Below are positions 46,673-55,860 of a stretch of 64,000 nucleotides of DNA, piece after piece. This stretch comes from Streptomyces sp. NBC_00464 (GTDB lineage Bacteria > Actinomycetota > Actinomycetes > Streptomycetales > Streptomycetaceae): positions 2,790,001 through 2,854,000 of the forward strand of contig NZ_CP107899.1 of NCBI RefSeq assembly GCF_036013915.1. The letters are read 5' to 3'. The notes below the pieces were generated by a model that did not search any database, was not told where the DNA came from, and saw only the letters and a list, made by a program, of their open reading frames with translations. Position 1 is the first letter of the stretch. Every line of letters starts with the position of its first letter. Position numbers and translations under genes: made by a program.

Positions 46673-47019
46673 TACCGGGTTCCTTCCTTGCTGCTGACGA
46701 CCACGGTGATGTGGCTGGTCCGCTTACGGATCCGGTAGGCACGGCCCTGAGCACGCGGACGGAACCGCTTCAGGGTCGGGCCCTCGTCCACGTACGCCTC
46801 GCTGATGACCAGCGAAGAGGCGTCAGGGTGGTCGTAGTTGTGTGCAGCGTTGGCAATGGCGCTGTCAAGCACCTTGCCAACCGGCACGCTCGCGGCCTGC
46901 GGGGCGAAACGCAGGACCGCCTGAGCCTCCGTGGCATCCATGCCACGGATGAGGTCCACCACTCGGCGGGCCTTCATGGGCGTGACGCGGATGTACCGCG
47001 CCTGGGCCCTGGCTTCCAT
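46672..47019 (-). CDS. rplV: 50S ribosomal protein L22 (uL22)
   Basis: Lines the peptide exit tunnel with its beta-hairpin. It is 115 aa with the start [20 protein letters not shown] at 47019, which has AAGGGA 7 nt upstream; a start 12 codons earlier is possible but lacks a ribosome site. [12 protein letters not shown] and the hairpin region [20 protein letters not shown] are conserved. Confidence 0.97.
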   Translation of the reverse strand: MEARAQARYIRVTPMKARRVVDLIRGMDATEAQAVLRFAPQAASVPVGKVLDSAIANAAHNYDHPDASSLVISEAYVDEGPTLKRFRPRAQGRAYRIRKRTSHITVVVSSKEGTR

Positions 47020-47061
47020 GGTTGTCCCTTCGGTGTGAGTCATAGTCGTTTCCACCCCGCG

Positions 47062-47343
47062 CTAGCGGCGCTTCGACTTCCGGTCGTCCTTGACGTGGCC
47101 GCGGAAGGTGCGAGTCGGCGAGAACTCGCCGAGCTTGTGGCCGACCATCGACTCGGTGACGAACACCGGGACGTGAATCTTGCCGTTGTGCACCGCGATG
47201 GTGTGACCCAGCATGGCCGGGATGATCATCGAGCGACGGGACCAGGTCTTGATGACGTTCTTGGTGCCAGCTTCGTTCTGGACGTCCACCTTCTTGACGA
47301 GGTGGCCGTCGACGAAGGGCCCCTTCTTGAGACTGCGCGGCAT
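47062..47343 (-). CDS. rpsS: 30S ribosomal protein S19 (uS19)
   Basis: A 30S head protein, 93 aa: [40 protein letters not shown], and the C-terminal [20 protein letters not shown]. It is 12 nt after rplB. Confidence 0.98.
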   Translation of the reverse strand: MPRSLKKGPFVDGHLVKKVDVQNEAGTKNVIKTWSRRSMIIPAMLGHTIAVHNGKIHVPVFVTESMVGHKLGEFSPTRTFRGHVKDDRKSKRR

Positions 47344-47355
47344 CTAAACCCGCTC

Positions 47356-48192
47356 CTAGCGCTTCTTGTTCGTCTTGCGGCGGCGGACGATGTACTTGCT
47401 CGATGCCTTCTTCGGCGAGCGAGTACGACCCTCCTTCTGACCCCACGGCGAGACCGGGTGACGTCCACCGGAGGTCTTGCCTTCACCACCACCGTGCGGG
47501 TGGTCGACCGGGTTCATCGCAACACCGCGGACGGACGGGCGAACGCCCTTCCAGCGCATGCGACCGGCCTTGCCCCAGTTGATGTTCGACTGCTCGGCGT
47601 TGCCGACCTCGCCGATCGTGGCGCGGCAGCGGGCGTCGACCAGGCGAATCTCACCCGACGGCATACGAAGGTGGGCCATGGTGCCCTCCTTCGCCAGCAG
47701 CTGCACGGAGGCACCCGCGGAACGGGCGAACTTCGCGCCGCCGCCGGGCCGCAGCTCGATGGCGTGGATGGTCGTACCGACCGGGATGTTGCGCAGCGCC
47801 AGGTTGTTGCCGGGCTTGATGTCGGCGGCCGGGCCGTTCTCGACACGGTCGCCCTGTCCCAGGCCACGCGGCGCGATGATGTAGCGCTTCTCGCCGTCCG
47901 CGTAGTGCAGGAGCGCGATGCGCGCGGTGCGGTTCGGGTCGTACTCGATGTGCGCGACCTTGGCCGGCACGCCGTCCTTGTCGTGACGACGGAAGTCGAT
48001 CACGCGGTAGGCGCGCTTGTGGCCACCACCCTGGTGGCGAACGGTCACACGACCGGTGTTGTTACGGCCGCCCTTGCTGTGCAGGGGGCGGACCAGCGAC
48101 TTCTCCGGCGTGGACCGCGTGATCTCGACAAAGTCGGCGACGCTGGAGCCACGACGGCCCGGGGTCGTCGGCTTGTACTTGCGGATACCCAT
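47356..48192 (-). CDS. rplB: 50S ribosomal protein L2 (uL2)
   Basis: A conserved 50S protein close to the peptidyl transferase centre, 278 aa. The functionally important histidine lies in [20 protein letters not shown] in the C-terminal third. [20 protein letters not shown] is at the start and [13 protein letters not shown] at the end. It follows rplW after 39 bp. Confidence 0.98.
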   Translation of the reverse strand: MGIRKYKPTTPGRRGSSVADFVEITRSTPEKSLVRPLHSKGGRNNTGRVTVRHQGGGHKRAYRVIDFRRHDKDGVPAKVAHIEYDPNRTARIALLHYADGEKRYIIAPRGLGQGDRVENGPAADIKPGNNLALRNIPVGTTIHAIELRPGGGAKFARSAGASVQLLAKEGTMAHLRMPSGEIRLVDARCRATIGEVGNAEQSNINWGKAGRMRWKGVRPSVRGVAMNPVDHPHGGGEGKTSGGRHPVSPWGQKEGRTRSPKKASSKYIVRRRKTNKKR

Positions 48193-48231
48193 TTCTCAGT
48201 CCTCGTCCGATTCCGGACGACTCGACCTCCG

Positions 48232-48555
48232 CTAGGAGGTCGGGCCGCCGAAGATGTCGATACGGTCGCCCTCAGCGAGGGTCACGATGGCGCGCTTGGT
48301 GTCAGCGCGCTTGCCGAAACCGGTCTTGGTGCGCTTGCGCTTACCCTGACGGTTGATCGTGTTGACCCCGGTGACCTTGACCGAGAAGACCGCTTCCACG
48401 GCCTGCTTGATCTGGGTCTTGTTGGAGCCGGGCGCGACGATGAACGTGTACTTGTTCTCGTCGAGCAGCGCGTAGCTCTTCTCCGAAACAACCGGCTTGA
48501 CGAGAACGTCACGCGGGTCGGAGTAGGTCTTGCTGGTAACGGTCGCCTCACTCAT
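48232..48555 (-). CDS. rplW: 50S ribosomal protein L23 (uL23)
   Basis: The tunnel-exit docking protein for trigger factor and SRP, 107 aa. [20 protein letters not shown] is the signature. The later segment [17 protein letters not shown] forms the tunnel loop. The ATG overlaps the rplD stop by one base. Confidence 0.98.
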   Translation of the reverse strand: MSEATVTSKTYSDPRDVLVKPVVSEKSYALLDENKYTFIVAPGSNKTQIKQAVEAVFSVKVTGVNTINRQGKRKRTKTGFGKRADTKRAIVTLAEGDRIDIFGGPTS

Positions 48556-49205
48556 CAGGCGTCGCTCCCTTCGGTCTCAGCGGTCTGGGGGCCAGACACG
48601 AAGGACTCGAAAGCGGCCTGGGTGAAGACCACGTCGTCAGAGACGATCACGTCGTACGTGTTCAGCTGGCCCGGGTCCAGGATGTGCACCTGGGGCAGGT
48701 TGCGCGCGGAGAGCCACGCGGCCTCGTCGTTGCGCTCGACGACCAGGAGCACGTTGTTGCGCTCCGAGATCTTGCCGAGCAGCGTCTTGACGGCCTTGGT
48801 GGAGATGCCGCTCTCGACCACGCCGGTGACGACGTGGATGCGGGAGTGACGCGCGCGGTCCGAGAGGGCACCGCGCAGGGCGGCGGCCTTCATCTTCTTC
48901 GGGGTGCGCTGCGAGTAGTCACGCGGCTTGGGGCCGTGAACGACGCCACCGCCGACGAACTGCGGCGCGCGGGTCGAACCCTGGCGGGCGCGGCCGGTGC
49001 CCTTCTGGCGGTAAGGCTTGCGCCCACCACCACGGACTTCACCGCGACGCTTGGTCGAGTGCGTGCCCTGACGGGCAGCTGCCAGCTGTGCGACAACGAC
49101 CTGGTGGATCAGCGGAACGCTGGTCTTCGCGTCGAAGATCTCCGCGGGGAGCTCGACGGTACCGGCCTTGTCGCCTGCCGGCGAAAGGATGTCAATGGTG
49201 CTCAT
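48555..49205 (-). CDS. rplD: 50S ribosomal protein L4 (uL4)
   Basis: Binds domain I of 23S rRNA and reaches into the exit tunnel; the loop [20 protein letters not shown] carries the positions where macrolide-resistance changes arise in other bacteria. It is 216 aa. The start [15 protein letters not shown] lies 4 nt after rplC. In E. coli L4 is the S10-operon autoregulator; no similar control has been established here. Confidence 0.98.
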   Translation of the reverse strand: MSTIDILSPAGDKAGTVELPAEIFDAKTSVPLIHQVVVAQLAAARQGTHSTKRRGEVRGGGRKPYRQKGTGRARQGSTRAPQFVGGGVVHGPKPRDYSQRTPKKMKAAALRGALSDRARHSRIHVVTGVVESGISTKAVKTLLGKISERNNVLLVVERNDEAAWLSARNLPQVHILDPGQLNTYDVIVSDDVVFTQAAFESFVSGPQTAETEGSDA

Positions 49206-49209
49206 TACC

Positions 49210-49854
49210 TCAAGCCCCCTTGGCCGCGGTACGGACCAGGACGAGGCCGCCGTTCGGACCGGGGACTGCGCCCTTGATGAGGAGCAGACCCTTCTCCGCG
49301 TCAACCGCGTGGATGGTCAGGTTCTGGGTGGTGACGCGCTCGTTACCCATACGACCGGCCATGCGCATGCCCTTGAAGACACGCCCAGGGGTGGCGCAGC
49401 CACCGATCGAACCGGGGGAACGGTGCTTGCGCTGGACGCCGTGACCGGCGCCGAGGCCCTTGAAGTTGTGACGCTTCATGACACCGGCGAAGCCCTTGCC
49501 CTTGCTCTTGCCCGTGACGTCAACCTTGACGCCGGACTCGAACACCTGGGCGGTGATCTCCTGGCCCAGCGTGTACTCGCTGGCGTCAGGGGTGCGGAGC
49601 TCCACCAGGTGGCGGCGCGGAGTCACGTCGGCCTTGGCGAAGTGACCCTTGAGGGGCTTGTTCACCTTGCGCGGGTCAATCTCACCGAAGGCGATCTGGA
49701 CCGACTCGTAGCCGTCGCTGTCGTTCGTACGAACCTGCGTCACGACGCACGGACCGGCCTTGACGACGGTAACCGGGACAACCCGGTTGTTCTCGTCCCA
49801 GACCTGGGTCATACCGAGCTTCTCGCCCAGGACGCCCTTGATGTTCTTGCTCAT
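49210..49854 (-). CDS. rplC: 50S ribosomal protein L3 (uL3)
   Basis: A 50S assembly initiator with a loop reaching the peptidyl transferase centre, 214 aa: [20 protein letters not shown], then [20 protein letters not shown] (the tiamulin-linked loop) and [20 protein letters not shown]. It is 14 nt after rpsJ. Confidence 0.98.
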   Translation of the reverse strand: MSKNIKGVLGEKLGMTQVWDENNRVVPVTVVKAGPCVVTQVRTNDSDGYESVQIAFGEIDPRKVNKPLKGHFAKADVTPRRHLVELRTPDASEYTLGQEITAQVFESGVKVDVTGKSKGKGFAGVMKRHNFKGLGAGHGVQRKHRSPGSIGGCATPGRVFKGMRMAGRMGNERVTTQNLTIHAVDAEKGLLLIKGAVPGPNGGLVLVRTAAKGA

Positions 49855-49868
49855 CTCGGCCCGTCCCC

Positions 49869-50177
49869 TCAGAGCTTGATCTCGATGTCGACGCCAGCCG
49901 GCAGGTCGAGGCGCATCAGCGAGTCAACCGTCTTCGGCGTGGGGTCGAGAATGTCGATGAGGCGCTTGTGCGTGCGCATCTCGAAGTGCTCGCGAGAGTC
50001 CTTGTACTTGTGCGGCGACTTGATGACGCAGTACACGTTCTTCTCAGTGGGCAGCGGCACCGGGCCCGCGACCGACGCACCAGTGCGGGTCACCGTCTCG
50101 ACGATCTTCTTCGCCGAGGAGTCGATGACCTCGTGGTCGTAGGCCTTGAGCCGGATGCGGATCTTCTGTCCCGCCAT
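49869..50177 (-). CDS. rpsJ: 30S ribosomal protein S10 (uS10)
   Basis: A 30S head protein that also works with NusB in antitermination, 102 aa: [40 protein letters not shown] and [20 protein letters not shown]. It is the first gene of the operon. A 10-bp perfect palindrome (CTACTAGTAG, 50180-50189) lies between the AGGAC ribosome site and the ATG. A longer frame upstream to 50369 crosses the leader and is not used. Confidence 0.98.
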   Translation of the reverse strand: MAGQKIRIRLKAYDHEVIDSSAKKIVETVTRTGASVAGPVPLPTEKNVYCVIKSPHKYKDSREHFEMRTHKRLIDILDPTPKTVDSLMRLDLPAGVDIEIKL

Positions 50178-50276
50178 GGCTACTAGTAGTCCTGTCTCTC
50201 GTAACGCTCTGGAACCCGAGGTTCTGGTAACTCCGCCTCCGACCCACGCGGTCGGGCGTGTCGCATCCCCTCTACG

Positions 50277-50295
50277 AAAAAATCCCGAAGGATTT
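50277..50295 (-). terminator. UUCG-loop, T-tract hairpin in the S10 leader (candidate attenuator)
   Basis: On the minus strand AAATCC pairs with GGATTT around a TTCG tetraloop and runs on into a total of six T. It is about 100 nt upstream of rpsJ and 240 nt downstream of the predicted promoter. Canonical T-tract terminators are uncommon in Streptomyces, and this one stands within a leader, not at a gene end. Two further hairpins lie upstream in the same leader (50401-50417 and 50445-50459). Confidence 0.6.
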
Positions 50296-50536
50296 CCCAA
50301 CCAAGGGGGTGCGGGCCTGAGACCGCGCTGCCGGGGGTGGAACCCCACCGGGCGCCTGGCCGGTGCCACACATGCGCTTCCCGAAAGATTCCCGTACGTC
50401 CGGCCCTTACAGGGCCGACGAGTACTGTGGGACTCGCTTCCGGTCCTCCCGGCGGGAGGCGCGCAGCATTGACACTCAACCGAGCAACCTGGTCAGTGTG
50501 CCATACGGGGCACGAGCCTGGCCAATCGGGCGGAGG

Positions 50537-50564
50537 ATCTTACCCCTCGCGGATCGATGGTCAA
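50537..50564 (-). promoter_or_regulatory. S10 operon promoter, sigma-HrdB-like
   Basis: On the minus strand a TTGACC -35 (50559-50564) and TAAGAT -10 (50537-50542) are separated by 16 nt, a close match to the main vegetative consensus. Transcription would start near 50530, giving a leader of about 350 nt before rpsJ. The 505-bp gap between rpsJ and the RNA ligase gene contains this promoter and leader; the rest shows nothing I can support. Confidence 0.7.
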
Positions 50565-50682
50565 ACGCGGGCACGAATCGTGGCGGCCGCCCCGTTCGCT
50601 CCGCCGCGTTATTCGGTCGAGTGCCGCGGGCCCGCACCCCTACAGTGACCGGCCGGGACGGCGACTCACGGGGGCAGGGAAC

Positions 50683-52353
50683 ATGCGTACGCACTATCCG
50701 CGGACCGCGCATCTGCCCTGGTCACCCGGGGCCACCTCGGACGATGTACGGATCGGCGACCTCGCCGGACTGACCGGCTCGCAGGTCGTGGTCACCGAGA
50801 AGCTGGACGGCGAGAACACCACGTTGTACGCCGACGGGCTGCACGCCCGCTCCCTCGACTCGGCACACCACCCCTCCCGCGGCCGGGTCAAGGCGCTCCA
50901 GAGCCGCATCGGCCCGCGCATCCCGGCGGGGTGGCGGATCTGCGGGGAGAACATGTTCGCCCGCCACTCGATCCCGTACGAGGACCTCGCGAGCCACTTC
51001 TACGGCTTCTCCGTCTGGGACGGGGAGCTGTGCCTGGACTGGGACCGGACCGTGGGTTTCCTGCGGGACCTGGGGATCCCGACGCCGGCGGTGCTGTGGC
51101 GCGGCGTGTTCGACACCCGGGCCGAAAAGGCGCTGCGCGCGCTGAAGCCGGACACGCTGCGCCAGGAGGGCTACGTCGTCCGCCCTGCCGAGAGCTTCCC
51201 GGCCGCGGCGTTCGGGCGGCGCGTGGCGAAGTGGGTGCGGCCGGGCCATGTGACGACGGACACGCACTGGATGCACACGGCGGTGGTGGAGAACGGGCTC
51301 GGTCCCGCCGCCGCCCTGTGGGCCGTGCGCTCGGGCGCCCCGGTGGACCCGGCCGCCCTCGCCGTCGCCACGGGCACCGGTCCGGGCGACGCGGCCGCGG
51401 CGCTCGCGACGGGCGACGCGCTGGACGCGCTGGGCCGCACCGGCGACGACCGGCTGACCGGGGTGCTCGCCGCCCTGCTGCACCGCACCCGCCGGGCCGC
51501 ACTCGCACCGGCGCTCGCCGGACCGCTGGGGATGCCGCTCGCCCGCCGGACCGCGGACCTCGTCGGCCTGTACCCCGCACTGCACCGCCCCTACCCGGAC
51601 GAGGAGCGCCACAGCGGCCTGGCACGGATGTCGCTCGCCGCCGACCTGCCGGTCCTGCACGCGCTGGCCACCGTGCTGGCGGACGGGCCCGAGGCGCGCG
51701 AGCAGGCGGAGTGGTCGGCGCTGCACGCGGCGGACGTGGCGGAACCGTCCGGACTGCCCGAGGCCTTCGCCGGCCTGGATCCGGAGCCCGCCGCGCGCTG
51801 CCTGGCGCAGGCCCGTGAGGCGTACGCGCTCGGCCGCGTCAGCACCGCGGAGGAGGCCGTCGCCGCGACCTGGCGGTGGCGGTCCGGGGACTTCCCGCGC
51901 CTGGTCCACCTGGCCGGCCCCTCCGGCAGCGGCAAGAGCACCTTCGGCCGCGGACTGCCGGGCATCGCCACGTACGTCTCGCTCGACGACCTGCGCGAGT
52001 CCCGCGGATCCCGCGCCGACCAGAGCGCCGGCGCGGACATCCTGCGCGAGGGGCTGGACCGCCTCGACGCCGCCCTCGTCCCCGGCGCCACCGTGGTCTG
52101 GGACGCCACCTCGCTCAACCCGCACCAGCGCTCCCTGGTCCACGCGGTCGCGGAGCGCAGGAACGCCCTGGTCACCCATGCCGTGGCGTGGATCGGCGAG
52201 GCCGAGCTGACCGCACGCAACGGCCGGCGCAGCCACCCGGTGCCCCCGTCGGTCCTGGCCTCCCAGCTGCGCCGCTTCGTACCCCCGTATCCCGGCCAGG
52301 CCCACCGCACCTGGTACATCGGCACGAGCGGAACCGTGGAGGACCGGACCTGA
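50683..52353 (+). CDS. RNA ligase (Rnl2-like) fused to polynucleotide kinase-like domain
   Basis: A 556-aa RNA-repair enzyme. The N-terminal nucleotidyltransferase has motif I EKLDGEN with Lys40 as the expected AMP-accepting residue, motif III FYGFSVWD, motif IV EGYVVR at residues 162-167 and motif V KWVR at 183-186. These are the marks of T4 Rnl2-type ligases. A helical middle section of about 200 residues is unassigned. The C-terminal third is a P-loop kinase of the PNK/zeta class: AGPSGSGKST with Lys418, SLDDLRESRG and VVWDATSLNPHQRSLV. It should phosphorylate 5'-OH ends and seal RNA nicks. The ATG has GGGGGCAGGGA upstream. Its stop overlaps the next start by one base. Confidence 0.9.
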   Translation: MRTHYPRTAHLPWSPGATSDDVRIGDLAGLTGSQVVVTEKLDGENTTLYADGLHARSLDSAHHPSRGRVKALQSRIGPRIPAGWRICGENMFARHSIPYEDLASHFYGFSVWDGELCLDWDRTVGFLRDLGIPTPAVLWRGVFDTRAEKALRALKPDTLRQEGYVVRPAESFPAAAFGRRVAKWVRPGHVTTDTHWMHTAVVENGLGPAAALWAVRSGAPVDPAALAVATGTGPGDAAAALATGDALDALGRTGDDRLTGVLAALLHRTRRAALAPALAGPLGMPLARRTADLVGLYPALHRPYPDEERHSGLARMSLAADLPVLHALATVLADGPEAREQAEWSALHAADVAEPSGLPEAFAGLDPEPAARCLAQAREAYALGRVSTAEEAVAATWRWRSGDFPRLVHLAGPSGSGKSTFGRGLPGIATYVSLDDLRESRGSRADQSAGADILREGLDRLDAALVPGATVVWDATSLNPHQRSLVHAVAERRNALVTHAVAWIGEAELTARNGRRSHPVPPSVLASQLRRFVPPYPGQAHRTWYIGTSGTVEDRT

Positions 52354-54593
52354 TGCGTACGAGCGAGGAGATCTACCACCGGGTCCGCTGGGACGCCCGG
52401 TTCGACCCGGCGCGCTTCGTCCTGGGCGTCGCCCAGCGCGGCCGGGACCCCAAGCGGGTGCCGCTGGAGCGGTTCACGCCCGGCGGGGACATCCCCTGGC
52501 ACCGGGTGCTGTTCTTCGAGGCGGACGGCGAGGTGGTGTGGGACCGGTCCACAGGCACCGACCGCATCGACGCGACGGACGCCGGCCGAGTGCGGAGCCC
52601 GCGCCGCCTCCCGTCCCCTTACTTCACCTCCCGCGTCCCGCACGCCTTCTCCCCTTCTACCGGCACCTGGGAGCCGTCGCCCGCCCGGCCCCCGGGCGGC
52701 CCGTCCGGTTCGCTGACGGTGCTCACCTGGAACACCCTCTGGGACCGCTACGACAGCGACCGCATCGACACCGCCCGGCGCCGCCCGCTCCTGCTCGACG
52801 CCCTGCGTGCGGCGGACGCGGACGTCATCGCGCTCCAGGAGGTGGAGCCCGCGCTGCTGGAACTGCTGCTGGACTGCGCCTGGGTACGGGACGGATACGT
52901 CCTGGCCACCGACCCGGCGGGCCGTGACGTACCGGACTGCGGACTGCTGCTGCTCAGCCGGCTGCCCGTGAGCGAGGCGGCTCTGCACGCGCTCGGCCCG
53001 CACAAGGCGGTGGCGGCGGCCGTCGTCGAGACGGCCGAGGGCCCCGTCACGGTGGCCGTGATCCACCTCAGCAGCGACCACTCTCCCGAGGGAGCCACCC
53101 GCCGCAATGTCGAACTGGCCGACCTGGCAACGGGGTTGGCGGCAGTCGACGGTGAGCTCCTGCTCGTCGGAGACTTCAACGACGGCGGCGACCACCCGCA
53201 GACCCGCCTGGCGATGACGGATGCCTGGACCGAGGTGCACGGCCCCGCCGACCGCACCCCGACCTTCGACCCGTCCGTGAACCCCCTGGCTGCGGTCTCC
53301 TCCCTGTCGGGCCGTGTCTCCCGGCTGGACAGGGTCCTGCTGCGTACGGAGAGGCTGCGCGCGAGGTCAGCGACCCTGACCGGCGAGGTGCCCGGCCCGG
53401 AGGGGCTGTACGTCTCCGATCACTACGGGGTACGGGTGGAGGTCGGCCCGTCTCCGTCGACGGCCGCCGAGGGGGTATCCGATGGTGTATCCGAACGGGT
53501 CGCCGCCGCCCTTCCCGGCGCCCGGATCCACGTCGTCGGTTCCCGGCGCATGGGCTGCGCGCTGCCCGGCGCGGACCTGGACCTGGTCGCGGCCCTGCCC
53601 GGCGCCCCGGAGCCGGCGGGGGTGCGCTCGCGGTTGACGGCCGCCTTCCCGGAGGCACGGGACCTGCGCGAGGTGTCCGGCGCCCGGGTGCCCGGCCTGC
53701 GCTGGCGGCTCGACGGCCTCCGGGTCGACCTGGTCACCGTGGCGACCGGCACCCTCTCCCCCGCCGAGGCGGTCGCCCGCCGCACCGAGCTGGGCCATGC
53801 GGCGGCGGTCGCGCTCAGCGCGGTGAGCGACGCCGAAGCGGTGCTCGCGGCGGCGGATCCGTACCGGGACGCGTTCACCGCTCTCGCCCGGGACGTCAAG
53901 GCGTGGGCGGGCGCGAGGGGCCTCGACTCCGCGCCCTTCGGCGGTCTTCCGGGCCTCGCCTGGGCCGTACTCGCCGCCCGTACCGCTCACGAGGCGGGCG
54001 ACCTGCCTCCGCTCGCGCTGCTCCGGCACTTCTTCGCAACCTGGGCGGTGTGGGACTGGGACGAGGCGGTGGGCGTGGCGGCGGCAAGCGGTGACCCGGT
54101 CACGGTGCTGACTCCGACAGCCCCGGTGCGGTCCTGCACCACACAGGTCTCCGCCGCCGGCCGCGATCTCCTGACCGCCGAGCTGTACCGCGCCTGGGAG
54201 ACCCTGGAGGCGGCGGAGGACGGCACCGACCCGCGTTCGCTGCTGTGCGCACCGCCGCGCCTCCTCGACCTGCACGCGTCGTGGGCCCTCGCCTCGGTAC
54301 CCCCGGGCGGCCCCGATGAGGGGCGGCTACGCGGCAGGCTCCTCGCCCTGACCGCCGCACTCGCCGAGGCGGGCGCCGCCGACTGCCGCGTCTGGCCGCG
54401 CCCGCTCACGGCCGACGGCCGCACGGGGTACGCGATCGGGCTCGGCGCGACGCCGCCGGACGGGGCGCGGCTGGCGGAGATCGGGGCGGGGGTGCTGCGG
54501 GGGATCCGGGACGCGTCGTTGGCGCCGGTAGGGCTGCCCGCGCTGCGGTCGAGCGGGGACGCGGCGTTCGCGGCCCTCCTCAGCCCGGCGTAG
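52353..54593 (+). CDS. MJ1316 domain - endonuclease/phosphatase - nucleotidyltransferase fusion, RNA repair
   Basis: A 746-aa three-part protein. Residues 1-72 (EEIYHRVRWDARFDPARFVL; EVVWDRSTGTDRID) match the MJ1316 domain, which Pfam names as an RNA cyclic-group end recognition domain. Residues about 120-365 form an endonuclease/exonuclease/phosphatase fold: VLTWNTLWDRYD, IALQEVE, VGDFND, SRLDRVLL and SDHYGVR, with metal and catalytic residues intact. From about residue 390 comes a polymerase-beta-type nucleotidyltransferase (VVGSRRMGCALPGADLDLV) with a helical poly(A)-polymerase-like C-terminus. The start overlaps the ligase stop (TGATG). Together they suggest recognising a 2',3'-cyclic end, removing phosphate, and adding nucleotides before sealing; the exact order is inferred. 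Confidence 0.88.
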   Translation: MRTSEEIYHRVRWDARFDPARFVLGVAQRGRDPKRVPLERFTPGGDIPWHRVLFFEADGEVVWDRSTGTDRIDATDAGRVRSPRRLPSPYFTSRVPHAFSPSTGTWEPSPARPPGGPSGSLTVLTWNTLWDRYDSDRIDTARRRPLLLDALRAADADVIALQEVEPALLELLLDCAWVRDGYVLATDPAGRDVPDCGLLLLSRLPVSEAALHALGPHKAVAAAVVETAEGPVTVAVIHLSSDHSPEGATRRNVELADLATGLAAVDGELLLVGDFNDGGDHPQTRLAMTDAWTEVHGPADRTPTFDPSVNPLAAVSSLSGRVSRLDRVLLRTERLRARSATLTGEVPGPEGLYVSDHYGVRVEVGPSPSTAAEGVSDGVSERVAAALPGARIHVVGSRRMGCALPGADLDLVAALPGAPEPAGVRSRLTAAFPEARDLREVSGARVPGLRWRLDGLRVDLVTVATGTLSPAEAVARRTELGHAAAVALSAVSDAEAVLAAADPYRDAFTALARDVKAWAGARGLDSAPFGGLPGLAWAVLAARTAHEAGDLPPLALLRHFFATWAVWDWDEAVGVAAASGDPVTVLTPTAPVRSCTTQVSAAGRDLLTAELYRAWETLEAAEDGTDPRSLLCAPPRLLDLHASWALASVPPGGPDEGRLRGRLLALTAALAEAGAADCRVWPRPLTADGRTGYAIGLGATPPDGARLAEIGAGVLRGIRDASLAPVGLPALRSSGDAAFAALLSPA

Positions 54594-54707
54594 GCCGAGC
54601 GGCTGACTTCCTGTCTGGGCCCGAGGACGGATGACCGCGCGGGGCCGATCCGGCAGGGTGTTCTCTGCTGCTTCCCCACTACTGCTCACGCGAAGGAAGT
54701 GTGCGCG

Positions 54708-55634
54708 ATGTCCGTGCTGCTGCTGAATGACGACGACGTGCGTGCTCATCTCGACGCTCCCACGGCCGTCCGCGTCGTACGGAACGCTCTCCTGGCCGCG
54801 AATGAAGGCGGTCTCCACGCGCCGCCACGGGTCCGTGCCGACCTCGGGGGCGGTCAGCTGGTGTTCACGGCAGGCCATCTGCGCGCGGAGAAACTGTTCG
54901 GCTTTCGTGCCTACGACACCCTCGTCGGAGCGGAGCAGCTGGTGGCCGTGTGGGACACCGAGGGCGGGCGGCTCCGGGCCGTCGTGCACGGCGATGAGCT
55001 GGGCGCCCGACGGACCGGCGCCATCGGTGCCGTAGCGGTGGACGCGGCGGCAAACCCGGGACCGGTACGACTCGGGCTGGTGGGAGCAGGCACGCACGCC
55101 TGGACACAGCTGTGGGCCATCAGCTCGGTGCGACAGGTGAGGGAGGCCACGGTGGCGGCCCTCAGACCGGAACGCGCGGAAGCGTTCGCCCGGCGGGCTG
55201 ACGAGGAACTGGGCGTCACGGTACGGGCGGTGCGTACGGCGGAGGAGGCGGTACGCGATCACGACGTCCTGGTCGTCGCCACGAACAGCCCGGTGCCCGT
55301 CCTCGACGCCGACTGGATCGCGCCGGGGACGCATGTGACGACGCTCGGGCCGAAGACGATCTCGCGCCACGAAGTGCCTGAGGCGTTGGCAAACCGGGCC
55401 GATGTGCTCTTCACCGACTCCCCGGCCCAGGCCGCCGCCTACAGCGAGCCGCACATCCTCCCCGTCGACCGGATGATCGCTCTGGGCGCCATCCTGTCCG
55501 GTACGGCGACGGGCCGGACGAGCCCGGAGCAGATCACCGTCTTCTGCTCCGTCGGCCTCGCAGGCACCGAGGTCGCTGTCGCGGCCGCGCTGGGGGAGGC
55601 GGCGCATCACCACGCGAGGCGGCTGCGGCCCTGA
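54708..55634 (+). CDS. ornithine cyclodeaminase / mu-crystallin family protein
   Basis: A 308-aa NAD(P)-dependent enzyme of the OCD/mu-crystallin family, whose members act as ornithine cyclodeaminases, alanine dehydrogenases or imine/ketimine reductases. The Rossmann loop is VRLGLVGAGTHAWTQLWAIS, and GARRTGAIGAVAVDAAA is the conserved segment before it. The N-terminus is LLLNDDDVRAHL. The ATG at 54708 has GAAGGAAG upstream; a start 3 codons earlier exists. The specific substrate cannot be named. It lies 114 bp after the RNA-repair operon and converges on WhiJ-like cluster B. Confidence 0.88.
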   Translation: MSVLLLNDDDVRAHLDAPTAVRVVRNALLAANEGGLHAPPRVRADLGGGQLVFTAGHLRAEKLFGFRAYDTLVGAEQLVAVWDTEGGRLRAVVHGDELGARRTGAIGAVAVDAAANPGPVRLGLVGAGTHAWTQLWAISSVRQVREATVAALRPERAEAFARRADEELGVTVRAVRTAEEAVRDHDVLVVATNSPVPVLDADWIAPGTHVTTLGPKTISRHEVPEALANRADVLFTDSPAQAAAYSEPHILPVDRMIALGAILSGTATGRTSPEQITVFCSVGLAGTEVAVAAALGEAAHHHARRLRP

Positions 55635-55650
55635 TCGAAAATGCTGCTGA

Positions 55651-55860
55651 TCAGCGCCCGGCAACGTACGGGACGAAGCCCGTCCACGCGTCGTCGCCGA
55701 AGGTGAGCTGCGGGCCGGGCCGGCTCTTGGAGTCGCGGACGTGCGTTGTGCCGGGGGCTGTCGCGATCTCGACGCAGTCGCCTTCGTTGCCGTTGCTGCT
55801 GTAGCTGCTCTTGAACCAGGCCAGCTCGAAATCGCCCGGCGCGGAGGTCCTGCGCATCAT
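55651..55860 (-). CDS. DUF397 protein of WhiJ-like cluster B
   Basis: A 69-aa DUF397 protein: LAWFKSSYSSNGNEGDCVEI, then VRDSKSRPGPQLTFGDDAWTGFV. The arrangement mirrors cluster A: its ATG overlaps the XRE stop by four bases, implying coupled synthesis. It is 16 bp from the convergent OCD gene stop. Expected to be the partner or antagonist of the XRE protein, by analogy with known XRE/DUF397 pairs. Confidence 0.9.
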   Translation of the reverse strand: MMRRTSAPGDFELAWFKSSYSSNGNEGDCVEIATAPGTTHVRDSKSRPGPQLTFGDDAWTGFVPYVAGR

